Source of the DNA: CAZOKO01 sp964580455
GTDB lineage: Bacteria > Desulfobacterota > WTBG01
Reading direction: 5' to 3'
DNA: 13,814 nt
Assembly: GCA_964580455.1 (NCBI GenBank)
Contig: CAZOKO010000074.1
Span: 1-13,814 of the forward strand
Shown: piece by piece, positions 1 to 6,920 of the stretch
Numbering within the stretch: position 1 is the first letter of the stretch
Layout of the letters: each line of letters starts with the position of its first letter
Program-made: the position numbers and the translations under genes
The notes under the pieces: generated by a model
Told to the model about the DNA's origin: nothing
Database searches by the model: none
The model's input: only the letters and a program-made list of their open reading frames with translations

Positions 1-1010
1 ACTTATTCATTTGGTACTGCTGGTGGTGATTTCTGGGTACTGAAACTTGACAATAATGGCAATGTTTCCTGGCAGAAGACCTATGGGGGAAGTAGTACTG
101 ATGAAGACGCTTTAATCCAGCAGACCTCAGATGGAGGCTATATCATGACAGGTAGCACTCGTTCCTTTGGTGCTGGTGATAATGATATCTGGGTGTTGAA
201 ACTTGATCAAAACGGCAATATCTCCTGGAGCAATACACCTATCGAGGAGATAGTGGTAGTGATTCTTCTCCAAAAATTCAACAGACCACAGACGGGGGTT
301 ATATCATTGCCTGTAACACAACGTCCTTTGGTGCTGGAGGAAGAGATGCTTGGGTACTTAAACTTGATGGCAATGGGAATGTTTCCTGGCAGAGGACCTA
401 CGGTGGGAATAATTATGATCATGTCCACTCTGTCCAGCAGACCACAGATGGAGGCTATATCATTGCCTGTAACACACCATCCTTTGGTGCTGGAGGAACA
501 GATGTTTGGGTGTTGAAGCTTGATAGTAATGGAGAGATTGAATGGCAGAAGACTTACGGAGGGAATAAATATGATTATGCTTGGTCCATCCAGCAGACCT
601 CAGATGGTGGGTATATCGTTGCGGGTTCGACTTATACATTTGGTGCTGGTGAGAGTGATATCTGGGTGTTGAAGCTTGATAGCAATGGGAATGTTTCCTG
701 GCAGAGGACATACGGTGGGAATGATTATGATTATGCTTGGTCCATTCAGCAGACCTCAGATGGTGGGTATATCGTTACTGGTTCGACTGAATCCTTTGGT
801 GCTGGAGGAACAGATGTTTGGGTGTTGAAGCTTGATGGCAATGGGAATGTTTCCTGGCAGAAGACCTACGGAGGGAATGATTATGACTATGCCTATTCCA
901 TTCAGCAAACCTTAGATGGCGGGTATACCGTTGCTGGTTCGACTCGTTCCTTTGGTTCTGATCCTACAAGTGTCTATGTGCTAAAACTTGACAGTAATGG
1001 TGAAATTCCA
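1..1010 (+). repeat. Tandem coding repeat, 156-bp (52-codon) unit
   Basis: The TAC/TAT codon of each 'TYGG' motif falls at 82, 240, 399, 555, 711 and 867. The spacings are 158, 159, 156, 156 and 156. The 158 equals one unit plus the 2-bp frameshift insertion, and the 159 unit carries one extra codon. A partial unit precedes base 82. Units are very similar at the nucleotide level, for example the tract coding WVLKLDSNGN, which suggests recent duplication or gene conversion. Confidence 0.85.
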
Positions 1011-1928
1011 GGTTGTGATTCAATTGATTATAGCAACGCTATAGTTAATGAAACTTCGGTTTTACCTCAAGACACAAATGCCGTCATTACATCAACTTCT
1101 GCAATTGTCACCAGTCCAACAATAAATCCGCAAAATACTTCAGCTGAAATCTCAATTGTTTGCTGTTACGAAGATGATGATTATGATTGCGACAGCATTC
1201 CTGATGTCGAAGACAACTGCCCTGAAACTCCAAATGGTCCAAATTTAGGCACTTGTATCTATGGCTGGTCAGAAATGGTCACTTGCACAACTGATGATGC
1301 CTGTGGTGCTGATGGGATATGTAGCACAAATCAGGAAGATGAAGGAGATGGAGTGGGTGATGTGTGTGACAACTGTCCGAACGATTATAATCCAGACCAG
1401 AGAGACTTTGATGGCGATTGTATTGGTGATGTGTGTGATAACTGTCAACAAACACCGAATGGACTGAATTTGGGTACCTGCTACTCCTGGTCTGCAATGG
1501 AGAGTGCAACGACTTGCTATAATGATGGCGATTGTGAAACTGGTGAGTCCTGTCAGAAAAATCAGGAAGATTATGATGGAGACGAATTAGGTGATGTGTG
1601 TGACAACTGCCCCAACACACCTAATCAAGACCAACTAGACCAATACCCACCACAGGGGAACAATATAGGAGATGCTTGCGATTGTGAAGCAGATTTTGAT
1701 TGCAACGGGAATGTGGGTTCACTTGATGTTACTTCTTTCCTGTGGGATTTTGGGAGAAGTGAATACTATGACCCCTGTACAAATGACAGGTGGTGCTATG
1801 GTGATTTTGATTGCAATAGAGCAGTCGATGCAGATGATGTAAGCAAGTTCTTAGAGGACTTTGGTAGAGGTCAATATTTTAATCCCTGTCCTACGTGTGA
1901 GGTTGGAGATTGGTGTATGTATCCGTAA
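1..1928 (+). pseudogene. Secreted repeat protein with thrombospondin type 3 and dockerin-like C-terminus; 5' end outside window, frameshifted
   Basis: The reading frame is open from base 1 in frame 1 and moves to frame 3 near 235-238, then runs to TAA at 1926-1928. Without repair, frame 1 drifts into unrelated residues and stops at 516. The N-terminal part is a tandem array of about 52 residues per unit (bases 1 to about 1010), with cores such as DGGYIVAGST and WVLKLDSNGN, likely beta-propeller-like. About 1173-1680 encodes Asp/Cys-rich thrombospondin type 3 repeats (DNCP...GDVCDNC), which bind calcium in known families. Two Cys-rich inserts there match each other (NLGTC ... NQED). About 1680-1925 encodes two dockerin-like calcium-loop motifs (DFDCNGNVGSLDVTSFLWDF and a second copy beginning DFDCNRAVDADDV), ending GDWCMYP. 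The signal peptide would lie upstream. The role is probably extracellular or cell-surface, substrate unknown. The frameshift could be real inactivation, phase variation or a sequencing error. An intact 3' piece can be read from a GTG at 510. Confidence 0.75.
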
Positions 1929-1946
1929 CTCTCATAAAGGTCAAAA

Positions 1947-2303
1947 GTGTTGAGAAGACTAACCATTATAATTTTAACAGCCTTAATGATAGTTATTTAT
2001 GCTGATGTTCTCGCTTCTTGGACTACTATGGACAGTGGTACTACAGAGGTACTCCATAGTAACTGGGAAAGTTCAGGGAATGATGTCTTTGCTGTGGGAT
2101 TAAATGGCACTATCCTCCACTACGATGGTTCAAGCTGGAACAATCGTTTGCCTTTGTCAGCATCAAAAAATAATAAATTTGGAGATGCCCATATAAGGGA
2201 TATCTGGGGGATATCATCAATAGATTTCTATGCTGGAGGTACTGGTGTCTATCACAACTTTTCTTGCATCATTCCAGTTCTTTCTTCAACCCAAATCGCT
2301 TAA
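1947..2303 (+). pseudogene. Exported 'DVFAVG...ILHYDG' repeat protein, 3'-truncated
   Basis: A GTG start at 1947 follows AAAGG at 1936-1940 and lies 18 bp after the previous stop, so the two genes were probably co-transcribed. The product opens with a signal peptide (MLRRLTIIILTALMIVIYAD, then VLAS). It continues with WTTMDSGTTEVLHS and SSGNDVFAVGLNGTILHYDG, the first unit of a repeat family usually present in many copies in long secreted, probably beta-propeller proteins. A second unit begins (IWGISSIDFYAGGTGVYH), but after about base 2254 similarity stops. The last 16 or so codons are the antisense of the 3' end of the minus-strand HTH gene. The 118-residue reading frame is therefore most likely a remnant cut at a rearrangement point. 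The alternative is a short genuine protein with a chance tail. The remainder of the gene is not seen downstream to 3399. Confidence 0.65.
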
Positions 2304-3033
2304 CCCTTTGTGATATAGTGCTTATAGCACAGTTAAATATTTGGGCAATCTCCGTTATACTCTTCCTCTCTTTAACATACAATCTACGAAGGGTTGATTT
2401 ATCTATTTCGTTAAGCACCCTGTTTCCGGGCATTCTCAATGGAACATCAAATTCCTTGCATTTAAGCCTTACCGGTTCACGTGAACACCCTACAATTTTA
2501 GCAATCTCTCGGACTGTTTTTCCCTCTTTAATATATAACATCTGGAGCAGTGGTTGAGTTAATCCCTTAATCCTTTTTGGACTTCTAAGAGGTATACCGA
2601 ATTTCCTGCATCGAGCCTCAATTATACTATGTGAACATGAAAACTTTTCTGCAATTTTACTTATTGACTTACCCTCCTTAAGATAAAGGCGCTTAAGTAT
2701 CGACCTGTTCAACCCTTTAATCTCCTTCATTCTTGGTCTTATTTTTATCCCATACTTATCGCACCAGTAAATTACAGTTGATATAGAACAACCCAGTATT
2801 CCACCAATTTTATGGATTGATTTTTTTTCTGTGATATACAGTCTTTTGATCCTCTCTTCACTTAATCCTTTGAGTTTACCCTTTTGAGAAGGTCTTAAGC
2901 GAATACCATACTTCCTGCATTGATACTGTATCGTACTGTGTGAACACCCAAAGATTTTAGCAATGGCATATGTTGATTTGCCCTCCTTAACATACAATCT
3001 TTCGATCACTTCCTTGTTTAATTCTTCTAACAT
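2269..3033 (-). CDS. Five-repeat helix-turn-helix protein, no other domain
   Basis: This encodes a basic 254-residue protein built almost wholly of five tandem HTH units with a 50-52 residue period. The LY anchors are at residues 13-14, 65-66, 116-117, 166-167 and 218-219. Each unit reads roughly RLYxKEGKSxxxIAxxFGCS, then a recognition helix, then a (K/R)(Y/F)GIxLR tail, with KG linkers between the first units. Similar single units sit next to homing endonuclease or recombinase domains in other proteins, but no catalytic domain is present here. It most likely binds DNA as a modular array; a regulator or a relic of a mobile gene are both possible. The start is ATG at 3033, preceded by AAAAGGAG eight or nine bases upstream. 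An in-frame start at 3111 would lie upstream of a plausible promoter. It is the only minus-strand gene, and its stop at 2269-2271 abuts the truncated gene at 1947. Function is not known. Confidence 0.8.
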   Translation of the reverse strand: MLEELNKEVIERLYVKEGKSTYAIAKIFGCSHSTIQYQCRKYGIRLRPSQKGKLKGLSEERIKRLYITEKKSIHKIGGILGCSISTVIYWCDKYGIKIRPRMKEIKGLNRSILKRLYLKEGKSISKIAEKFSCSHSIIEARCRKFGIPLRSPKRIKGLTQPLLQMLYIKEGKTVREIAKIVGCSREPVRLKCKEFDVPLRMPGNRVLNEIDKSTLRRLYVKERKSITEIAQIFNCAISTISQRVKRFGLKKELE

Positions 3034-3076
3034 AATTTCATTCTCCTTTTTGCTGTTTCTTCCTTTTCTTATTTCT

Positions 3077-3105
3077 TCTATATCACATAATCTATTGGAG
3101 GTAAA
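3077..3105 (-). promoter_or_regulatory. Possible sigma-70 promoter for the HTH-repeat gene
   Basis: On the minus strand, TTTACC (3100-3105) and TATAGA (3077-3082) are separated by 17 bp, a reasonable but imperfect -35/-10 pair. Transcription would begin about 35-40 bases before the ATG at 3033. This fits the ribosome binding site and start chosen for the gene. Confidence 0.35.
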
Positions 3106-3399
3106 GAGCAAAAATATTAAATCTTTTAACTATCAAATATTTACTGTTTTTGTTATCATAAGTTATCCAAAAACTATTTTTCATTTGACATTTTATTTAT
3201 TTAGTAACAAATTAGTAGTGTTGTATAAAAGCATATTTCTTTTGATAGCAAAATATTTTGTGAATCTTCTCTAAATAGACCAGTTCAGTTACAGTAATAC
3301 CCTAACAAAAACGTCCATTTCATGAGTTATGAAAAAATCAGCATTTCCAAAAGAGAACTTCAATTTCTATATGTTTTATAATTTCCAATACGTTTTCCT
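3106..3399. other. AT-rich intergenic region between divergent genes
   Basis: This stretch separates the divergently transcribed HTH-repeat and kinase genes. I see no convincing gene, RNA or strong repeat. A perfect TATAAT lies at 3377-3382 on the plus strand before the kinase gene but has no good -35 partner. No remnant of the truncated gene at 1947 was recognised here. Confidence 0.5.
3377..3382 (+). promoter_or_regulatory. Possible -10 element for the kinase/NtrC operon
   Basis: TATAAT occurs here with no recognisable -35 sequence 16-18 bp upstream. Transcription would start only about 10 bases before the ATG at 3400. That start codon has no Shine-Dalgarno sequence, so a very short leader is conceivable. 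Weak support. Confidence 0.25.
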
Positions 3400-4518
3400 A
3401 TGGTTGATGAAAAAAGAAAAATACTAATCGTTGATGATGAAAAAGATGTAGTGGATACCATCAACGATATTTTAGTTGAAGAGGGGTATCATACTTTCCT
3501 CTCTTATGATGGGAAAGATGCTCTTCGACAGATAAATGAAGTCTCGCCTGAACTAGTCCTTTTAGACTGCTATCTTCCTGAAATGATAGGCATAAATGTA
3601 CTAAATAAAATCAGGGAAGCAGATGAAAACATTCCAGTTATTATGATGACAGGACATGGTGAAGAACAGCTTGCAGTTTCACTAATGAAGGCCGGGGCTT
3701 CCGACTATTTAAAAAAACCTCTCGGAAAATTTACATTGCTGAGTGCTGTAAAAGATGTGCTGAGAAAGAAAGATATCAATCGGGAAATAATTCAATCCGA
3801 ACGTTTGCTCCTGCTCGGTGAACTTTTTCCATTCCTTGCCCATGAAATACGCAATCCCCTACATGCCATTGGTGGAGCCTTAACTATCATCCAAAAAAGA
3901 ACAAAAACAGATCCCCTAATCGAACAATCAATCAATGTTATCCATGATGAAATAAAAAGATTGAACAATTTTGTAAAAGAATGTTTGGAATTTTCCAACC
4001 CCTCTGACCCCACAAGGCTTACATCCACTGATATTAATGATATTATTATATCGTCATTTGATCTCATGACCCCAGTCTTCCAGGATCTATCCAAGAACAT
4101 AGACGTTTCTTTATCTCTTCAGGAAGACTTGCCAAAAATCAAAACAAATTTCAACCAAATAAAACAGGTTTTCTTGAACATAATAAAAAATTCTGTTGAG
4201 GCTATAGATAACAAAGGCACGTTAATAGTCAAAACCATTTACAATCCAAAATATTCTAAAAAGTTTTTAACTATTCAATTTTCAGATAACGGTAAGGGTA
4301 TAAAAGATGAACTCTCAAAAAAGATTTTCGATCCATTTTTCACTAATAAAATTGGGGGTACAGGTCTTGGTTTGGCCGTATGCAAGAAAATTATATGTGA
4401 AAACCATAATGGCGAAATAGATATTCAAAGCAAAGAGGGCAAAGGGACAACAGTAATTATAAAATTGCCAACAGGTGATTCTAAGGAAATCGATGAAATG
4501 AAAGACATCAATAGTTGA
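3400..4518 (+). CDS. Soluble receiver-histidine kinase (REC-HisKA-HATPase)
   Basis: The 372-residue protein has an N-terminal receiver domain (residues about 7-122) with acidic pair D12-D13, phosphoacceptor D56, switch T84 and K106. A kinase core follows. The H-box is LAHEIRNPL with H148, the likely autophosphorylated His. The N-box has N260 and N264, G1 is DNGKGI (296-301), the F-box is FDPFF (310-314) and G2 is GGTGLGL (319-325). There is no transmembrane segment, PAS or other sensor domain, so it is cytoplasmic and its input is probably phosphoryl transfer to its own receiver or a protein partner. It lies 72 bp before the NtrC-type gene on the same strand, which makes that regulator its probable target. 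The ATG at 3400 has no clear ribosome binding site. All key residues are present, so it should be active. It is not a clear match to the membrane-bound PrsK kinases of XrtA-type EPS loci. Confidence 0.9.
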   Translation: MVDEKRKILIVDDEKDVVDTINDILVEEGYHTFLSYDGKDALRQINEVSPELVLLDCYLPEMIGINVLNKIREADENIPVIMMTGHGEEQLAVSLMKAGASDYLKKPLGKFTLLSAVKDVLRKKDINREIIQSERLLLLGELFPFLAHEIRNPLHAIGGALTIIQKRTKTDPLIEQSINVIHDEIKRLNNFVKECLEFSNPSDPTRLTSTDINDIIISSFDLMTPVFQDLSKNIDVSLSLQEDLPKIKTNFNQIKQVFLNIIKNSVEAIDNKGTLIVKTIYNPKYSKKFLTIQFSDNGKGIKDELSKKIFDPFFTNKIGGTGLGLAVCKKIICENHNGEIDIQSKEGKGTTVIIKLPTGDSKEIDEMKDINS

Positions 4519-4590
4519 TAACAGGCAACTATTCACCACAAAACTCTGTGTTAAACAGTTACTTTATTTTTATTATAGGAGCAATTTGCT

Positions 4591-5955
4591 ATGGCTAAAA
4601 AGACTATTCTGGTAGTAGATGATGAACCAAACTCTCTCTTTGTAACTTCACAATTGCTGAAGGATCAGTCTTATCATGTTATTACCGCAGAAAACGGCAA
4701 TTCAGCACTGGATAAATTGAAAACCGAAAAAATAAACCTGGTGATTACAGATGAGCGGATGCCTGGTATCAGTGGTATGGAAGTGCTGCGTGAAACAAAA
4801 AAATACGATTCACGAATGCCTGTAATTATACTTACCGGTTACGGTACTATCCCTCTGACGATTAATGCCCTTAAAGAGGGCGCCTTCTATTTTTTTGAGA
4901 AGCCCATCAGCCAAAACCTCGATCAGTTCTATACTGTCATCAATCAGGCACTTAAAACTCAGCAGCTTGAAATTGAAGTTCGTGAACTACGCAGAGAAAT
5001 ACAGGAGAAATTCAGCCTGGAAAACATTGTAGGTAAAAGCAAGAAGTTACTGGAGGTTTTTGAGACAATTGACCGCGTTGCTGCTACTGATAAAACCGTA
5101 TTAATCCAGGGTGAAAGCGGTACAGGGAAAGAACTAATCGCTAAAGCTATTCACAATAAGAGTTTAAGAAAAGACAAAAGGTTAGTTACGGTCAATTGTG
5201 CAGCATTGACAGACACTCTTGTTACCAGCGAACTCTTTGGCCACAGCAAGGGGGCATTTACCGGTGCAACTGAAAGCAGTTCCGGAAGATTTGAACTGGC
5301 TCATGGAGGAACCCTCTTTCTCGATGAGATTGGCGAGACCTCTCCTCTGCTTCAGAAGACACTCCTTAGAGTATTGCAGGAGAAAGAATTTGAAAAAGTG
5401 GGCAGTGGGAAAACCATCAAAGTGGATGTGCGCATCATTTGCAGTACCAATCGTGATTTAAAGGAAGAGGTGGAAAAAGGGCATTTTCGCAAGGACCTCT
5501 ATTACCGTCTCAGTGTAGTTCCAATTTCTCTACCTCCTTTAATAGAAAGGAAGCCCGATATTCCACTGCTTATCAACCATTCTCTCAAGAAGTATGAAGA
5601 AAAAGGGGAACCCATCACCATTCTTCCTGAGATAATCGAACACCTGCAGGGATATACCTGGCCTGGGAATGTGCGGGAGTTGGAAAATATAGTACAGCAG
5701 ATGATGGTCTTTTGTAAAAACCAGACCATCACTCTGGCAGACCTGCCACCCCATATCCTGATAAAAGATATCAAGGCCAGGGATGTGGGCAAAGAAAATG
5801 TTTCCTTACCTAAAGTCATTGAAGAGATGGAGAAAGACTATATCATTGAGGCACTCAAAAAAACAAACTGGCATCGGGAAAACGCCGCCAGTTTACTGGG
5901 AATAACCAGGAAGATGCTGGGAGATAGAATTAATAAATATGACCTTAAAAAATGA
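4591..5955 (+). CDS. NtrC-family sigma-54-dependent response regulator
   Basis: The 454-residue protein has the full NtrC architecture. The receiver (residues 4-120) shows D10-D11, phosphoacceptor D54, T82 and K104. The AAA+ domain (about 144-375) has Walker A GESGTGKE (173-180), the sigma-54 contact loop GAFTGA (220-225), Walker B GGTLFLDE (238-245) and the conserved YTWPGNVRELEN near its end. A C-terminal Fis-type HTH is present (NWHRENAASLLGITRKML). When phosphorylated, such proteins form hexamers at upstream sites and use ATP to open sigma-54 promoters. AGGAG at 4577-4581, nine bases before the ATG, fixes the start. It is probably co-transcribed with the preceding receiver-kinase. It is followed by EPS genes, one of which has a sigma-54 promoter match (8511-8526), so control of EPS is the best guess. 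It resembles the PrsR-type regulators of XrtA EPS clusters, but orthology is not established. Confidence 0.95.
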   Translation: MAKKTILVVDDEPNSLFVTSQLLKDQSYHVITAENGNSALDKLKTEKINLVITDERMPGISGMEVLRETKKYDSRMPVIILTGYGTIPLTINALKEGAFYFFEKPISQNLDQFYTVINQALKTQQLEIEVRELRREIQEKFSLENIVGKSKKLLEVFETIDRVAATDKTVLIQGESGTGKELIAKAIHNKSLRKDKRLVTVNCAALTDTLVTSELFGHSKGAFTGATESSSGRFELAHGGTLFLDEIGETSPLLQKTLLRVLQEKEFEKVGSGKTIKVDVRIICSTNRDLKEEVEKGHFRKDLYYRLSVVPISLPPLIERKPDIPLLINHSLKKYEEKGEPITILPEIIEHLQGYTWPGNVRELENIVQQMMVFCKNQTITLADLPPHILIKDIKARDVGKENVSLPKVIEEMEKDYIIEALKKTNWHRENAASLLGITRKMLGDRINKYDLKK

Positions 5956-6034
5956 ATACAAAGCTTTTTTAGACAATCTCTTTCATTAAATAATGCCTTC
6001 TAATAAAAAAATGTAGTAAACGAAAAAAGAAAGT

Positions 6035-6079
6035 TGTCATTGCGAGGAATGAGATTGCTTCACTTCCCTCCCAATGACA
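6035..6079. repeat. Palindromic intergenic repeat (TGTCATTGCGAGG type)
   Basis: The arms TGTCATTGCGAGG (6035-6047) and CCTCCCAATGACA (6067-6079) are inverted with one mismatch, around an interior GAGATTGCTTCACTT-like sequence. It resembles a widespread interspersed palindrome of Gram-negative genomes, in a short or decayed form. It lies in the gap between the NtrC-type gene and the export lipoprotein gene. Confidence 0.7.
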
Positions 6080-6131
6080 TTCCGAATAACAACTTATTTA
6101 TATCGTTAAGCATAAATGCCTAAAATATTTA

Positions 6132-6161
6132 TTTACAACACTGCGCTTATTAAGTTACAAT
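6132..6161 (+). promoter_or_regulatory. Sigma-70-type promoter for the export lipoprotein gene
   Basis: TTTACA (6132-6137) and TACAAT (6156-6161) are separated by 18 bp, each one base from consensus. The predicted transcription start near 6168 gives a leader of about 34 bases before the ATG at 6202. This suggests the first EPS genes can be expressed without the sigma-54 activator. Confidence 0.5.
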
Positions 6162-6201
6162 AATTGAATATTTTAAAAACCATCGTAGGGAGACAACACA
6201 G

Positions 6202-6795
6202 ATGAATAAAAAAAAATTATTCTTCAATCTGCTGATAATTATATCAGCTAGCTTTTTCCTCTTATCCTGTGGTGGTAAGAAGGTTATTGAAAAATCCATT
6301 CCACCACCAGGTACTCAATACATCATTGGGCCTGAAGACATATTGGGAATTAATGTCTGGAAAGAACCTGAGTTATCTCTATCTGTTCCAGTCCGAGCAG
6401 ATGGCAATATTTCCATGCCTTTAATTCATGATGTCCATGTTGTAGGATTAACACCGATCGAATTAAAAGAAGAACTTACAAAGCGGCTTTCAAAATACAT
6501 AGAAAATCCCACCGTATCAGTCATAGTTGAAGAAATAAACAGCCTGAAGATTTTTATTGTGGGTAATGTCAACCAACCCGGTGTATTTGAAATAGACAGG
6601 GAAATTAATGTGCTCCAGGCTATCTCGATGGCTGGAGGATTCACTGAATGGGCAAAAAAAAATAAGATAAAAATATTCAGAAAACATGGAGGAGTAGAAA
6701 AAATCATCAAGGTTAACTATAACAAAATTATCTCGGGCAAACATCCAGAACTAAATATCCCTCTCCAGCCCGGAGACAGTATTGTTGTACCTTAG
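6202..6795 (+). CDS. Polysaccharide export lipoprotein (Wza/SLBB type)
   Basis: The 197-residue protein begins with a lipoprotein signal peptide, lipobox LLSC with acylated C23 followed by Gly, which favours the outer membrane. The Poly_export domain follows (about 39-115), with YIIGPEDILGINVWKEPELS and later ADGNISMPLI. A SLBB segment (about 121-195) contains NSLKIFIVGNVNQPGVFEI and AISMAGGFTEWA. It ends at LQPGDSIVVP. It lacks the C-terminal helix of full-length Wza, as is usual for the short export proteins in EPS clusters of the XrtA/PEP-CTERM type. The expected role is to form the periplasm-to-outside conduit for polysaccharide. The start is well supported by AGGGAGA at 6187-6193, eight bases upstream. 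It heads the EPS gene set; the beta-barrel gene follows after a 125-bp gap. Confidence 0.92.
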   Translation: MNKKKLFFNLLIIISASFFLLSCGGKKVIEKSIPPPGTQYIIGPEDILGINVWKEPELSLSVPVRADGNISMPLIHDVHVVGLTPIELKEELTKRLSKYIENPTVSVIVEEINSLKIFIVGNVNQPGVFEIDREINVLQAISMAGGFTEWAKKNKIKIFRKHGGVEKIIKVNYNKIISGKHPELNIPLQPGDSIVVP

Positions 6796-6808
6796 CGATA
6801 CTTGTGGT

Positions 6809-6893
6809 GACGCAGATTTCGCAGATTATCAGGATTTTAATACAAAAAAACTTTTGTAATAACTATCTGCGTCTATCAGCGAGAATCTGCGTC
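6809..6893. repeat. Palindromic intergenic repeat (GACGCAGATT type)
   Basis: The inverted arms GACGCAGATT (6809-6818) and AATCTGCGTC (6884-6893) are perfect complements. Extra partial copies of the motif lie inside (CGCAGATTA near 6820, ATCTGCGTCTATCAGCG near 6865). The centre holds a further hairpin, TACAAAA (6841-6847) with TTTTGTA (6852-6858). It fills most of the gap between the lipoprotein and beta-barrel genes and looks like a non-coding, MITE-like element; the internal hairpin may also attenuate transcription. Confidence 0.7.
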
Positions 6894-6920
6894 CTAATTA
6901 AAAAAATCAAGAGTCAGTGA

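Noticed and set aside
236..516. Continuation of frame 1 after 235 as a distinct protein tail
   Set aside because: It is the out-of-frame reading of the same repeats; frame 3 restores the repeat motif at once and is open to 1928.
1..1010. 156-bp tandem repeat as a CRISPR array or non-coding satellite
   Set aside because: Unit length is a multiple of three, the translated repeat is conserved, and there are no unique spacers.
1261..1620. Overlapping open frames on both strands in the Cys/Asp-rich region
   Set aside because: They are shadows of the thrombospondin-type repeats, whose biased codons leave other frames open; no ribosome binding sites or recognisable domains.
3034..3111. Longer N-terminus for the HTH-repeat protein from an ATG at 3111
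   Set aside because: The ATG at 3033 has AAAAGGAG at the right distance, the extra 26 residues are not repeat-like, and a plausible promoter lies between the two starts.
3184..3225. TTGACA at 3184 with TATAAA near 3219 as a plus-strand promoter
   Set aside because: The spacing is about twice the normal 17 bp, and there is no gene start closer than 3400.
2264..3274. Plus-strand open frames across the HTH-repeat gene and its upstream region
   Set aside because: The opposite strand carries a clear five-unit HTH protein with a good ribosome binding site; the plus-strand products are low-complexity hydrophobic translations.
6809..6893. CRISPR-like repeats from recurring CGCAGAT/ATCTGCG motifs
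   Set aside because: Copies are few, in both orientations and unevenly spaced; a palindromic element explains them better.
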